The position numbers and the translations under genes are program-made. Below are positions 1 to 9,440 of a stretch of DNA of 64,000 nt, one piece after another. Positions within the stretch are counted from its first letter, which is position 1; every line of letters begins with the position of its first letter. The stretch spans positions 42,117 through 106,116 of the forward strand of contig JBMDXB010000172.1 of NCBI GenBank assembly GCA_048594885.1, written 5' to 3'. The notes under the pieces are model-generated. The model was given only the letters and a program-made list of their open reading frames with translations, was not told the DNA's origin and ran no database searches. This DNA comes from JBMDXB01 sp048594885 (GTDB lineage Bacteria > Acidobacteriota > Vicinamibacteria > Vicinamibacterales > 2-12-FULL-66-21).

Positions 1-971
1 AGTCCGAAGACGCTCACGCCGCCGAGCAGGCTGATGAACATCAACAGCCCGTTCATCTGCGCACGGCCGGCGAGCAGCGCCGGACGCAGGACGTTGTCGA
101 CGCTGCCAACGAGCGCCGCGCCGAACGCCGCAAGAATCAGCGCCTTGACGAGATGTCCCGTGCCGGCGAGCCAGGCCGCCGCCGGCAGCCAGATCACCCA
201 CGTTCCGAGGACCGGCAGCAGCGCGAAGAAGCCCATCGCCACGCCCCAGAAGACCGGCGCGTTGAGGCCGAGCGCCGCGAACAGCAGTCCGCCCAGCAGC
301 CCTTGAATCGACGCGATCAGCAGTCCCGCCACCACGCTCGCAAACACGAGATCCCGCGTCAGGCGGATCATGCGCTCCCGCCGCGGCTCGTCGAACGGGA
401 TCGCTCGCCGCATCATCCGCATGATGCTCTCTGAATCACGCAGGATGAAGAACAACGCGAACAGCGTGACGAAGAGATGGAAGACGAACACGGCGACGTC
501 CGCGAGCAGGCCGCCGATGCGTGCGGCGAGGAACGCGGCGACGTTGGTGCTGGCCTGATTGATGAGCGTGCCGACGTCGAGCGACCACGCTCCCGGAATG
601 TAGACGTGGTAGCGGTCCCACTTGTCCACGACCCACGCGAACTGATTCGCGAGCACGTCCCGATCGAGCGACTGCAGCGCCGCGGTCCCCTCGCGCGCGA
701 ACGCCGTGAGCAGCAGGAGGCCGGGGCCGATGATGATGAACGCGACGATCGTCGTGATGATCGCCGCGGAGCGGCTGCGGCCGACGCGGGCGGCGAGCCG
801 CTCGTGCCAGGGGAAGACGCAGATGGCGAGCACCCCGGCCCACCCGAGCGGGCCGAAGAACGGCTCGAACACCCGCATCAGGAAATAGCCGAGGAGCACG
901 AGCACGCCGTAGAAGATCAGCGTGCTGAAGCGCTCCCGCTCGCTCGCGAGCTGCGTCGGACGGTCGGCCAT
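1..971 (-). CDS. AI-2E family transporter (3' end cut by window edge)
   Basis: Reading the minus strand from an ATG at 971 gives at least 323 residues of a polytopic inner-membrane protein. The N-terminus has two close hydrophobic segments (about residues 17-50), then a periplasmic-type stretch, then several more helices ending in a Gly/Leu-rich segment at the window edge. This layout, including the FILRDSE-type loop after the third hydrophobic block, is typical of the AI-2E/PerM exporter family (PF01594), normally 340-370 residues, so only a short tail is missing. Substrate cannot be told; family members range from AI-2 export to Na+/H+ antiport. It is divergent from the dehydratase, with only 24 bp between the start codons, so the two promoters must overlap. 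Confidence 0.85.
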   Translation of the reverse strand, partial: MADRPTQLASERERFSTLIFYGVLVLLGYFLMRVFEPFFGPLGWAGVLAICVFPWHERLAARVGRSRSAAIITTIVAFIIIGPGLLLLTAFAREGTAALQSLDRDVLANQFAWVVDKWDRYHVYIPGAWSLDVGTLINQASTNVAAFLAARIGGLLADVAVFVFHLFVTLFALFFILRDSESIMRMMRRAIPFDEPRRERMIRLTRDLVFASVVAGLLIASIQGLLGGLLFAALGLNAPVFWGVAMGFFALLPVLGTWVIWLPAAAWLAGTGHLVKALILAAFGAALVGSVDNVLRPALLAGRAQMNGLLMFISLLGGVSVFG

Positions 972-995
972 CGCTGCCAGTTATTAGACACTACA
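972..995. promoter_or_regulatory. 24-bp divergent intergenic region with AT-rich -10-like elements
   Basis: Only 24 bp separate the minus-strand start at 971 from the plus-strand start at 996. The spacer is the only AT-rich spot nearby (TTATTAGA) and offers TAATAA-like hexamers on the minus strand and TTATTA-like hexamers on the plus strand. There is no room for a Shine-Dalgarno sequence plus promoter on both sides, so at least one mRNA is likely to be leaderless, or its promoter lies inside the opposite gene. Confidence 0.4.
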
Positions 996-2723
996 ATGGC
1001 GCGCATGAAACGCCCCGAGGACCTGCGCAGCCACCGCTGGTACGGCGCCGCCAGCCTGCGCGCGTTCGGCCACCGCTCGCGCGCCGCGCAAATGGGCTAC
1101 GCGCGCGCCGACTACGCCGGCAAGCCAGTCATCGCCATCCTCAATACCTGGAGCGACATCAACCCGTGCCACGCGCACTTCAAGCAGCGCGTCGAGGAGG
1201 TCAAGCGCGGCGTCTGGATGGCGGGCGGCTTCCCGGTGGAGCTCCCCGTCATGACGCTCGGCGAGACGTTCCAGAAGCCCTCGACGATGCTCTATCGCAA
1301 TTTCCTCGCGATGGAGACGGAGGAGGTCCTGCGCTCGTATCCCGCCGACGGCGCCGTGCTGATGGGCGGATGCGACAAGACGACACCGGCGCTCATCATG
1401 GGCGCGACGTCCGCGAATCTCCCGTCGGTCTTCATGCCCGCCGGCCCGATGCTGCGCGCCTATTGGGGCGAAGAGACGCTCGGCTCAGGGTCCGACGTGT
1501 GGAAGTACTGGGCGGACCTGCGCGCCGGCAAGCTGACCGAAGGGGAATGGTGCGATCTCGAGCAGTGCATCGCGCGCTCACCCGGCCACTGCATGACGAT
1601 GGGTACGGCATCGACCATGACGAGCGCAGCGGAAGTCTTGGGCCTGACACTGCCAGGCGCCGCGTCCATCCCCGCTGCCGACTCCAGGCACGCCGCCATG
1701 GCCACGGCAACCGGCCGCCGCGCCGTCGACATGGTGTGGGAGGAGCTGACGCCAAAGACGCTGCTGACGCCGGCGGCGTTTCGCAACGCCATCGTCACCG
1801 TACTCGCGCTCGGCGGCTCGACGAACGCGATCATCCATCTGATCGCCATGGCGCGGCGCGCCGGCGTGACGATCACACTGGACGACTTCGACGCGCTGGC
1901 GCGGACGACCCCGTTGCTCGCGAACATCAGGCCGTCGGGCGCATACCTGATGGAGGACTTCTTCTACGCGGGCGGCCTGCGCGCGCTGCTGGCGGAGCTC
2001 GGCGACGCGATCGACGGCAGCACGCCGGCGGCGAACGGCCGCACGCTCGGCGAGAACCTCGCCGGCGCGAAGGTGGTGAACCGCGACGTCATTCGCAGCC
2101 GCGACGCGGCGCTCTGCGCGTGCGACACGCTGGCGGTACTGCGGGGCAATCTCGCGCCGGACGGCGCCGTGATCAAGCCGGCGGCCGCCGAGCCGCACCT
2201 CCTGAAGCACACGGGCCACGCGGTCACGTTCGCCGACTACAAGGACATGAGCGCGCGCATCGACGCGCCCGATCTCGACGTCGACGAAACGTCCGTCCTC
2301 GTGCTGAAGCACGCAGGGCCGCTCGGCGCGCCGGGCATGCCGGAATGGGGGCAGTTGCCGATTCCGCGCAAGCTGCTGGAGCGCGGCGTGCGTGACATGG
2401 TCCGCATCTCGGACGCGCGCATGAGCGGCACCAGCTACGGCGCGTGCGTGCTGCACGTCGCGCCCGAGTCGTTCGCCGGCGGACCGCTGGCGCTCGTTCG
2501 CGACGGCGATCGGATCGAGCTGGACGTTCCGGAGCGCCGCCTGTCGCTGCTCGTCAGCGACGACGAGCTGCGGCGACGGCGCGCGGCGTGGCAGCAGCCG
2601 CCGCCGCGATACGCGCGGGGCTACGGGGCGCTCTGCGCGCAGCATATGCGCCAGGCGAACGAAGGCTGCGACTTCGATTTTCTCGAGGGGACGCAGCCGA
2701 CGCCCGATCCGCCGGCGGACTGA
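996..2723 (+). CDS. IlvD/Edd family dehydratase, probably a sugar-acid (pentonate) dehydratase
   Basis: The protein is 575 residues from the ATG at 996 (a second ATG lies three codons on). The open frame extends far upstream, but only as antisense of the neighbouring permease. IlvD/Edd enzymes remove water from vicinal diols using a [2Fe-2S] cluster and Mg2+. The three cluster cysteines are visible: Cys58 (NPCHAH), Cys126 (GGCDKTTPA) and Cys199 (PGHCMTMG). Their spacing fits the L-arabinonate/D-xylonate dehydratase branch better than true biosynthetic IlvD. The ending around DFDFLEG also matches that branch. No other pentose or ilv genes are adjacent, so the substrate is inferred only. The last 170 bp overlap the convergent uvrA reading frame. 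Confidence 0.85.
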   Translation: MARMKRPEDLRSHRWYGAASLRAFGHRSRAAQMGYARADYAGKPVIAILNTWSDINPCHAHFKQRVEEVKRGVWMAGGFPVELPVMTLGETFQKPSTMLYRNFLAMETEEVLRSYPADGAVLMGGCDKTTPALIMGATSANLPSVFMPAGPMLRAYWGEETLGSGSDVWKYWADLRAGKLTEGEWCDLEQCIARSPGHCMTMGTASTMTSAAEVLGLTLPGAASIPAADSRHAAMATATGRRAVDMVWEELTPKTLLTPAAFRNAIVTVLALGGSTNAIIHLIAMARRAGVTITLDDFDALARTTPLLANIRPSGAYLMEDFFYAGGLRALLAELGDAIDGSTPAANGRTLGENLAGAKVVNRDVIRSRDAALCACDTLAVLRGNLAPDGAVIKPAAAEPHLLKHTGHAVTFADYKDMSARIDAPDLDVDETSVLVLKHAGPLGAPGMPEWGQLPIPRKLLERGVRDMVRISDARMSGTSYGACVLHVAPESFAGGPLALVRDGDRIELDVPERRLSLLVSDDELRRRRAAWQQPPPRYARGYGALCAQHMRQANEGCDFDFLEGTQPTPDPPAD

Positions 2724-5664
2724 CCGCCAGCCGCGCGCGCAGGAACTGCCCGGTGTACGAGCGGCGGCTCGCCGCGATCTGCTCCGGCGTTCCGGACGCC
2801 ACCACGTCCCCGCCGGCGTGCCCGCCTTCGGGACCGAGATCGATCACGTGGTCGGCGGTCTTGATCACGTCGAGATGATGCTCGATGACGATGACCGTGT
2901 GGCCGGCATCGACGAGCCGGTTCAGCGCCGCCAGCAGCCGCTCGACGTCGGCGAGATGCAGGCCCGTCGTCGGCTCGTCGAGGATGTACAGCGTGTGCTT
3001 CGAGCGCTGCAGGGCGCTCAACTCGGTGGCGATCTTGATCCGCTGCGCCTCGCCGCCCGACAGCGTCGTCGACGACTGCCCGAGCGTCAAGTAGCCGAGG
3101 CCGAGCTCGTCGAGCACCTGGATCTTCCGGCAGACCGCCGGCTCGCTCGCGAAGAACTTCACGCCCTCTTCGACGGACATGTTCAGGACGTCGGCGATCG
3201 TCTTCTCACCCGCCTCCGCCTGCGGCTTCGGCGCGCCAGGCCGCAACGTCACCTCGAGCGTCTCGCTGTTGAACCTGGCGCCCTTGCACACGCCGCACGT
3301 CACCTCGACGTCGGGCATGAAGTACAACTGCGTCCTGATCGAGCCCTCCCCCTGGCACTCCTCGCAGCGCCCGCCCGACACGTTGAAGCTGAATCGTCCA
3401 GGCTTGTAGCCGCGCTCCACCGACAACGGCGCCTTGGCGAACAGGTCGCGGATCGTGTCGTAGAACCCGATGTAGGTCGCCGGGTTCGAGCGGCTGTTGC
3501 GGCCGATCGGCGACTGGTCGATGTTGACGACCTTGCCCACCTGCTCGATCCCGTCGACGCGGTCGTGGTCGCCGGGCAGCGTCCGCGTGTCGATCAGCCG
3601 TTTCCACAGCGCCTTGTAGAGGATCTCGTTGACGAGCGTGCTCTTGCCGGAGCCGGACGCGCCGGTGATCGCGACGAGCTTGCCGAGCGGAATCGTCACG
3701 TCGATCGATTTGAGGTTGTTCTCGCGCGCGCCGCGCACAGCGATCGCCCTGCCGTTCCCATTCCGGCGGGCCGACGGCGCCGCGATCGAACGCCGTCCCG
3801 ACAGATATTGCCCCGTCGGCGACGCCTGGCACGCAAGCAGGTCCTCCATCGTCCCCTGGACGACGATCTCTCCGCCGTGGACGCCCGGCCCCGGTCCCAT
3901 CTCGACGATGTGATCGGCGGCGCGGATCGTGTCCTCGTCGTGCTCGACGACGATGACGGTGTTGCCGATGTCGCGGAGCCGCTCGAGCGTGCCGATCATC
4001 TTGACGTTGTCTTTGGGATGCAGGCCGATGCTCGGCTCGTCGAGCACGTAGAGCATGCCCATGAGCCCTGAGCCGATCTGCGTCGAGAGCCGGATGCGCT
4101 GCGATTCGCCGCCCGAGAGCGTCCCGGAACGGCGGTTGAAGTTCAGGTAATCGAGGCCGATGCCGATGAGCAGATCGAGCCGGCTGCGGATCTCCTTCAG
4201 CACGTGCCGGCCCGCGTCCGCGCCCCGGCCGGCCGGCTTGATCGTGCCGAGGAACTCCTGCAGCGTGTCGAAATTCATCTGGCCGATGTCGTGGATCGTC
4301 CTGCCGTCGACGGTGAAGAGGAGCCGCGTCGCACGCAGGCGCGAGCCGTTGCAGTCGGGGCACGTACGCTCGACCATCACCTTTTCGAGCCACGCCTCCA
4401 TGTGCGACGAGGTTTCGCCGCGCTGCCGATAGCGGCGGTAGTGGCGCTCGATCCGGCGCGCGATGCCCTGGAAGCCGATCTCCTGGCCTTCCCACTTGTC
4501 GCGGGCGACTTTGGCGTCGGGCGGCGAGATCATCGTGATCTTCCGGGAGTCGATGCCGTAGAGGATCGCGTGACGCGTCTTTTCTGACAGGTCTTTCCAG
4601 GGTGTATCGAGCGAGAACTTCAGCGCCTGCGCGAGCGAGTACATCATCCGGCCGTCCCAGGTGTCCGGGTTGTACCTGAGGGCCTCGCGGACGAAACAGC
4701 CGCCGGCGATGCTGCGCTTCGGATCGGGAATCAACAGATCGGGATGCGTGAGCTTGTCGACGCCGAGGCCGCCGCAGGTGCGGCAGGCGCTCTCGGGGTT
4801 GTTGAACTGGAAGTACTCGGGGCCGATGTCGCCGTAGACGAAATGGTGCGTGCGGCTGCACAACCGATCGTAGAAACGTTGCGCGTCAGCCTTCGACGCG
4901 CCGCCGGCGACGTGCACCCGCAACAGCCCATCGCCAATGAGCAGCGTGGCCGCGATCCCCGCCTTGATCGCCTTCTCGTGCCTGCGGCTGACGACGAAGC
5001 GGTCGACGATCGCGTCGATCTGTTCGACGCTCGCGTCGTCGAGCGAGATCTCCTCGGAGATGTCCACCGGTTTGCCGTCGACGATCAGCCGGCGGCAACC
5101 CTTCTTGCGGATCTCGTTGAAGACGTAGTCGAGATCCTCGCCGTACACCTTGAAGACCGGCGCGCGCAGCTCGATCTCGGCGCCATCGGGCAGCGACAGG
5201 ATGGCGTCGAGGATCTGGCTGCTCGACCGGCTCGGTACGGCCTCGCCGGTGCGCGGGCAGTGCGCCTCACCGATTGTCGCGTAGAGCAGATTCAGATAAC
5301 TCGCGATGTCGGTCATCGTCCCGACCGTCGAACGCGGGTTGCTCGTGAGCGTCTTCTGCTCGATCGAGATGACGGGCGAGAGACCGAAGACGAAGTCGAC
5401 GTCAGGCTTCGCCACCTGCGCCACGAAGCGTTTCGCGTAGCTCGACAGCGATTCCATGTAGCGCCGTTGGCCTTCCGCGTAGATCGTGTCGAACGCCAGG
5501 CTCGATTTCCCCGAGCCGGAGAGGCCGGTGACGACGATGAGGCGGTCGCGCGGGATGTCCAGCGAGACGTTCTTCAGGTTGTGGACGCGCGCACCCTGTA
5601 TGGCAATCGTCGTCCGCGCAATTGCCGTCTTGCCGTTTGCCGGGCGAGGGGGCTTACCTGACAT
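2554..5664 (-). CDS. uvrA: Excinuclease ABC subunit A
   Basis: UvrA is the damage-sensing ATPase of nucleotide excision repair and acts as a dimer that loads UvrB. From the ATG at 5664 the protein has 1036 residues (family about 940-970). Visible are Walker A 1 (GLSGSGKSS, residues 47-54), the insertion-domain zinc finger (CRTCGG and CPDCNGSRL), the signature LSGGESQRIRL, Walker A 2 (GASGSGKSTLVNEIL), the C-terminal zinc module (CEECQGEG and CGVCKGARF), and LSGGEAQRIKIA followed by ILDEPTTGLH. The normal end (YTGQFLRARL) is followed by about 58 low-complexity Ala/Arg/Ser residues that read antisense through the 3' end of the dehydratase gene. This extra tail is probably non-conserved. The start overlaps the upstream nucleotidyltransferase gene by 11 bp. 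Confidence 0.97.
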   Translation of the reverse strand: MSGKPPRPANGKTAIARTTIAIQGARVHNLKNVSLDIPRDRLIVVTGLSGSGKSSLAFDTIYAEGQRRYMESLSSYAKRFVAQVAKPDVDFVFGLSPVISIEQKTLTSNPRSTVGTMTDIASYLNLLYATIGEAHCPRTGEAVPSRSSSQILDAILSLPDGAEIELRAPVFKVYGEDLDYVFNEIRKKGCRRLIVDGKPVDISEEISLDDASVEQIDAIVDRFVVSRRHEKAIKAGIAATLLIGDGLLRVHVAGGASKADAQRFYDRLCSRTHHFVYGDIGPEYFQFNNPESACRTCGGLGVDKLTHPDLLIPDPKRSIAGGCFVREALRYNPDTWDGRMMYSLAQALKFSLDTPWKDLSEKTRHAILYGIDSRKITMISPPDAKVARDKWEGQEIGFQGIARRIERHYRRYRQRGETSSHMEAWLEKVMVERTCPDCNGSRLRATRLLFTVDGRTIHDIGQMNFDTLQEFLGTIKPAGRGADAGRHVLKEIRSRLDLLIGIGLDYLNFNRRSGTLSGGESQRIRLSTQIGSGLMGMLYVLDEPSIGLHPKDNVKMIGTLERLRDIGNTVIVVEHDEDTIRAADHIVEMGPGPGVHGGEIVVQGTMEDLLACQASPTGQYLSGRRSIAAPSARRNGNGRAIAVRGARENNLKSIDVTIPLGKLVAITGASGSGKSTLVNEILYKALWKRLIDTRTLPGDHDRVDGIEQVGKVVNIDQSPIGRNSRSNPATYIGFYDTIRDLFAKAPLSVERGYKPGRFSFNVSGGRCEECQGEGSIRTQLYFMPDVEVTCGVCKGARFNSETLEVTLRPGAPKPQAEAGEKTIADVLNMSVEEGVKFFASEPAVCRKIQVLDELGLGYLTLGQSSTTLSGGEAQRIKIATELSALQRSKHTLYILDEPTTGLHLADVERLLAALNRLVDAGHTVIVIEHHLDVIKTADHVIDLGPEGGHAGGDVVASGTPEQIAASRRSYTGQFLRARLAVSPPADRASAASPRENRSRSLRSPGAYAARRAPRSPARIAAAAAATPRAVAAARRR

Positions 5665-6589
5665 GCGACGACGCCTCCGTGTAGAAGAACGCAAGTTCCT
5701 GGACGTCGACCGTGCTCCGCTTCGTCACGCGCACCGGGAGCGACGCCTTGCCAATCAGGCCCTGATCCGCGAGATACTCGCACGCCGTCGTGACGTGGCA
5801 GACGTCGAACTGGCGCTCGAACCACGTCTCGATCTCGGTGGCCGAGCGCGCTTCGCCGGCGTCGCGCAGGTAGTCGACGAGTTCGCGGAACAGCGAGGGC
5901 GCGCGCGACGACATGTACCCGTCGACGGCGTCGAGCGCCGCCTGCACGGCACGAGTGGTTTTCTTCGTGTTCAGCAGATCGCTGTAAACGATCGAGAAGA
6001 ACGCGGGATTCAGCTTCAGGGCCCGCGGGATGACCTCGCGATCGGCAAGCTCGCCGGCGCTCATCACTTCGATCGCCGCGAGCGGCGTCGCTGCGTAGAG
6101 GATCCAGAGCGCGGTGTAGTCGAGATCGCCGCGCGTCGTGAACCACTTGTGCGCCTTGTCGATCGGCCCGAGCGCGCTCGTTCCGGCGCGGAGCAGCTGC
6201 AGGCGCATGTCGCGCTCGCCGAGCGTTGCCAGCGTTGCGCAGAGATCGGCAATCGTCGGGTCGTGCGTGTAGAGCAGCCGGCCCTTCGCGAGGAACGAGT
6301 GCGTGAATGAGTTGCGATGCGCGCTCTCGACGCTGCGACGGAACGACGCCCGAGACATCAGGATCGCGTGGACGTTGACGCCGTCGGCAGAGAGGGCGAG
6401 CGACCCGCCGTCCACCTTGCGGTCGTCGATCGTGACCAGGACGAGATCGACGTCGGATTTTGCCCAGACGGTGTCGTGCGAGAGGCTGCCGCACAGGATG
6501 GCGGCGAGCACGGACCGGTCGTGTTTGAGCTCGGAGACGAGGCGGTCGACCGCCGCGGCAAACGTCGCCTGGACTGTCCGCTGGTCCAT
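5654..6589 (-). CDS. Nucleotidyltransferase-domain protein
   Basis: A 311-residue soluble protein with an N-terminal Pol-beta-type nucleotidyltransferase motif: Gly34-Ser35 followed by Asp46-x-Asp48 in a hydrophobic strand (SDVDLVLV). This is the metal- and NTP-binding GS-x10-DxD pattern of MNT, KNTase-like and related enzymes. The middle (about 90-230) is helical. The C-terminal 60 residues look like a small winged-helix or DNA-binding module. The substrate is unknown; family members transfer NMP to antibiotics, proteins or RNA. The stop overlaps the uvrA start by 11 bp, so the two are co-transcribed and probably translationally coupled. A link to DNA repair is only an inference from that linkage. 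Confidence 0.75.
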   Translation of the reverse strand: MDQRTVQATFAAAVDRLVSELKHDRSVLAAILCGSLSHDTVWAKSDVDLVLVTIDDRKVDGGSLALSADGVNVHAILMSRASFRRSVESAHRNSFTHSFLAKGRLLYTHDPTIADLCATLATLGERDMRLQLLRAGTSALGPIDKAHKWFTTRGDLDYTALWILYAATPLAAIEVMSAGELADREVIPRALKLNPAFFSIVYSDLLNTKKTTRAVQAALDAVDGYMSSRAPSLFRELVDYLRDAGEARSATEIETWFERQFDVCHVTTACEYLADQGLIGKASLPVRVTKRSTVDVQELAFFYTEASSHVR

Positions 6590-6631
6590 AGAGGTTGACC
6601 AGCGAGCAGTCTACCGCAGGTGCTGGAGATA

Positions 6632-6953
6632 GCGGAGAGGACGGAGCAAACGGATCTCACAACGGAGCGAACGGAGCAACGGAGACGAAACGGAGGCTGT
6701 CACGCTGAGACGGGCTGGCGAGCCGCGCGTTCCGCGCGGTGGGTGGACGGGAGAGGCACAACGACAAGCAACCGCAGCGCTTCTCGAATTGCTTGTCGTT
6801 GCGCCTCTCCCGTCCATCCGACGCCCGCCGAAGGCGGGCGCTCGCCAGCCCGTCCAACCACGGCAGCTCGGTGCGTCTCGTCCGGCTGCCTCCATCGGTC
6901 TCCGTTCCTTCGTTGCTCCGTTGTGAGAATCCGTTGCCTCCGTCCCCTCCGTT
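6632..6953. repeat. Very long imperfect inverted repeat (two arms of about 140-150 nt)
   Basis: The whole gap between the nucleotidyltransferase gene and the permease stop is one giant imperfect palindrome. The left arm runs from about 6632 to 6770 and the right arm from about 6789 to 6953. Matching blocks include CTCACAACGGAGC, GACGGGCTGGCGAGC and GGACGGGAGAGGC, then CAACGACAAGCAA next to a 16-20-nt loop. Each arm also holds its own small GC-rich hairpin (around 6723-6739 on the left and 6826-6842 on the right), and these differ between the arms. The outer parts consist of degenerate ACGGAG units. It could be two head-to-head copies of a REP-like element, or a non-autonomous palindromic element. 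It may also terminate or attenuate transcription from the permease gene into the nucleotidyltransferase-uvrA pair. Confidence 0.8.
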
Positions 6954-9403
6954 CACTCGGCGCGCAGCGCGACTGACGGATCGACGCGCGAGGCGCGAAC
7001 GGCGGGACCGAGCGCGGCAGCCACCGCGACGAGCAGCAGTGCGGTGGCGGCGCCGGCGAACGACGCCGGATCGACGGGCTCTATGCCGAACAGCAGCGCG
7101 CGGAACGCGCGCACCAGCGCCACCGCTGCGACGACGCCGATGCCACCGCCGGCCACGGCCGGAACGATGCCGTAGCGCGCGACGTTGGCGACAATCGCGC
7201 GTCGCGACGCACCAAGCGCCAGGCGGATGCCGATCTCCCGCGTGCGAGCGCCGACCACGTACGACAACGTGCCGTAGATGCCGACGGCGGCCAGCATCAG
7301 TGCCAGCGCGGCAAACGCCGCAACGAGGCGCGTGGTGAACCGCGGCTGGGCCGTCGCGCGCGCGACGAGCGAATCGAGCGAGGCGATCTGCTCCACAAAC
7401 GTTCCGGGATGGACCGTCTGGACGATCTCGCGGACGGCGGCAATCGAGGCAGTGCCTCGCACCACCAGCTGTGGACCGCCGGTCGGGAACTGCGTCCAGG
7501 GAACGAAGACATGCGCAATTGGCGCTTCGCCGACCGAGTAGAACTGGATGTCCTCGACCACGCCGATCACCTCCCGCCACGGGACCGTGTCGATGTTCGG
7601 CAGCCACAACGCTTCGCCGAGCGGCGAGCGTCCCGGCCACAGCAAGCGCGCCGCACTCTCCGAGACGACCGCGACGCCCTTGGCACGAGGCGCCTCGCCG
7701 AGGTGCTGCTGCTCGTTGAAGCGATCGTCCCTGCCGAAGGTGCGTCCGCTGATCAGGCGAATGCCCATGGTGTCGAAGTATCCGTCGGTAACGCTGTGCG
7801 ACACGCCGCTCCACCTGGCAGCGTCGCGAGCCTCCTTGCCCCGTCCTCTCGCCAGCAGCGACGGATACGTTTGCGATGAGAGCGGCATCTGCGTCGTGAT
7901 GGCCGCGCGCCCGACGCCAGGCGTTGCCTGCAAGGCACCGATCAACCGATCCGACCATTCGACGTAGCGATACCAGGGTCGCCGCAGTTCACGCGGCATC
8001 GGCGGCGATACACGCATGCTGACGACCTCTGACGGGTTCCAGCCGAGATCGACCGCCGTCAGCTTCACGAAGCTGCGCGTGAGCACGATCGCGAGCACCA
8101 GCAGCGTCGCCGCACCGGCACACTGCGCGAACGTCAACGCGCTGCGAAGCAGATGCCGGCGCGTGCTGTCGCCGGCGCCGGACGAACCCGTCCGCAATCC
8201 GTCGACGAGCGCGACGCGGCGGTTGCCGCCGGGCGCGAGCGTGAAGAACGCCACGGCGAGCAGCGCTGCCGACGCCGCGAGCGCCAGCGCCGGCGTGTCG
8301 AGTGCGACGGCGTCGAGCCGGGGAATTCCGGGAGGAGCCGCCGCCTTCAACAGAGCGACGCTCCACCAGGCGAGCAGCACTCCGAGCATCGCTCCGCACG
8401 TCGTCAGCACCGCTGACTCGGCCAGCCACAGACGGAGCAGCCGCCAGGAACCGGCGCCAAGTGCCGCGCGAACCGCGGTCTCGCGCTCTCGCGACACGGA
8501 GCGCGCGAGGAGCAGGCCGCCTACGTTGAGACACGTCACCAGGAGCACGACGCCGACGGCGGCGAGCAGGAGCCACGTGGCGCGGCCGAACCTGCCGACG
8601 ACCGCCTCGTGCAGCGACTTGACGGTCACGGTCCACCCGGTACTCTGCGTCGGGTACTCGCGCGCCAGCCGCGCGGCAATGGCCTCCAGTTCCACCCGCG
8701 CGCGGCCGATCGAGGCGTCCGCACGCAGCCGCGCGACCGCCTTCTCGTACCGCCAGTTCAGGAAGCCGGCCTTCAGCGGCAACTCCACGATCTGGGTCGG
8801 CTGCCACATGTCCGCCGGCTCGTCGAATTCGAACCCCTTCGGCATGACGCCAATGACGCGATACACGTCATCGTCACCGACGCCGCCCAACGTGATGGTT
8901 TGTCCGACGATATCTGCACGTCCTCCGAACAGCCGCTGCCAGGTCTCGTACGAGATCACCGCTTCATCGTCGGCAGTGAATCGCGTGTACTCCCGCTCCG
9001 GCCGGAACGCGGATCCGATGAACGGCCTGGTGCCGAGCACGGCGAAGAAGCCGGGCGATACACTCGTGACGCGAACGGCCTCGCTGTCGGAGCCCGCGAT
9101 CACGCGGCTGCGCGGCTTGTCGAACAGCGCGATGGACTCGAGCGACGCCGCGCCTTCGCGCCACGCGTTCAGGGCAAAGATCGACACGTCGTGTTCGAGT
9201 TGCGCCTCCGACGGCTTGGCTTCGTAGATCCGTATCAGCCGGTCGGCCGCGGGGTACGGCAGCGGACGGAGCGCAATGCCGTATGCGACCGAGAAGATGG
9301 CCGTCGAAGCGCCAATCCCCAGCGCGAGGGTGGCGATGGACGCCCCGGCGAAACCGGGACGGCGCCGAAGGCTGCGGATGGCGAGCGCGAGATCGTTGGA
9401 CAT
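6953..9403 (-). CDS. ADOP-type MacB/FtsX family ABC transporter permease
   Basis: An 816-residue inner-membrane protein beginning with the SLRRRPGFAGASIATLALGIGASTAIFSV-type segment typical of the orphan duplicated permeases abundant in Acidobacteriota. It has one N-terminal helix (about 20-42), a large periplasmic MacB_PCD domain, three helices at about 285-420, a second short periplasmic domain, and a final FtsX-type three-helix core near the C-terminus with TREIGIRLALGASRR. No ATPase gene is adjacent, which is usual for this family. The related permease at 33,991-36,627 has an extra N-terminal cytoplasmic domain that this one lacks. It is divergent from the S9 peptidase. The cargo is unknown; MacB relatives move peptides, lipoproteins or macrolides, or work as mechanotransmitters. 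Confidence 0.88.
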   Translation of the reverse strand: MSNDLALAIRSLRRRPGFAGASIATLALGIGASTAIFSVAYGIALRPLPYPAADRLIRIYEAKPSEAQLEHDVSIFALNAWREGAASLESIALFDKPRSRVIAGSDSEAVRVTSVSPGFFAVLGTRPFIGSAFRPEREYTRFTADDEAVISYETWQRLFGGRADIVGQTITLGGVGDDDVYRVIGVMPKGFEFDEPADMWQPTQIVELPLKAGFLNWRYEKAVARLRADASIGRARVELEAIAARLAREYPTQSTGWTVTVKSLHEAVVGRFGRATWLLLAAVGVVLLVTCLNVGGLLLARSVSRERETAVRAALGAGSWRLLRLWLAESAVLTTCGAMLGVLLAWWSVALLKAAAPPGIPRLDAVALDTPALALAASAALLAVAFFTLAPGGNRRVALVDGLRTGSSGAGDSTRRHLLRSALTFAQCAGAATLLVLAIVLTRSFVKLTAVDLGWNPSEVVSMRVSPPMPRELRRPWYRYVEWSDRLIGALQATPGVGRAAITTQMPLSSQTYPSLLARGRGKEARDAARWSGVSHSVTDGYFDTMGIRLISGRTFGRDDRFNEQQHLGEAPRAKGVAVVSESAARLLWPGRSPLGEALWLPNIDTVPWREVIGVVEDIQFYSVGEAPIAHVFVPWTQFPTGGPQLVVRGTASIAAVREIVQTVHPGTFVEQIASLDSLVARATAQPRFTTRLVAAFAALALMLAAVGIYGTLSYVVGARTREIGIRLALGASRRAIVANVARYGIVPAVAGGGIGVVAAVALVRAFRALLFGIEPVDPASFAGAATALLLVAVAAALGPAVRASRVDPSVALRAE

Positions 9404-9440
9404 GCGGGGCTCCAGAGACCGAAGACGGCCGAAGGGTTCA

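Noticed and set aside
477..995. Long in-frame extension upstream of the dehydratase start
   Set aside because: It is antisense to the AI-2E-type permease and Arg/Glu/Asp-rich; the family starts near the ATG at 996.
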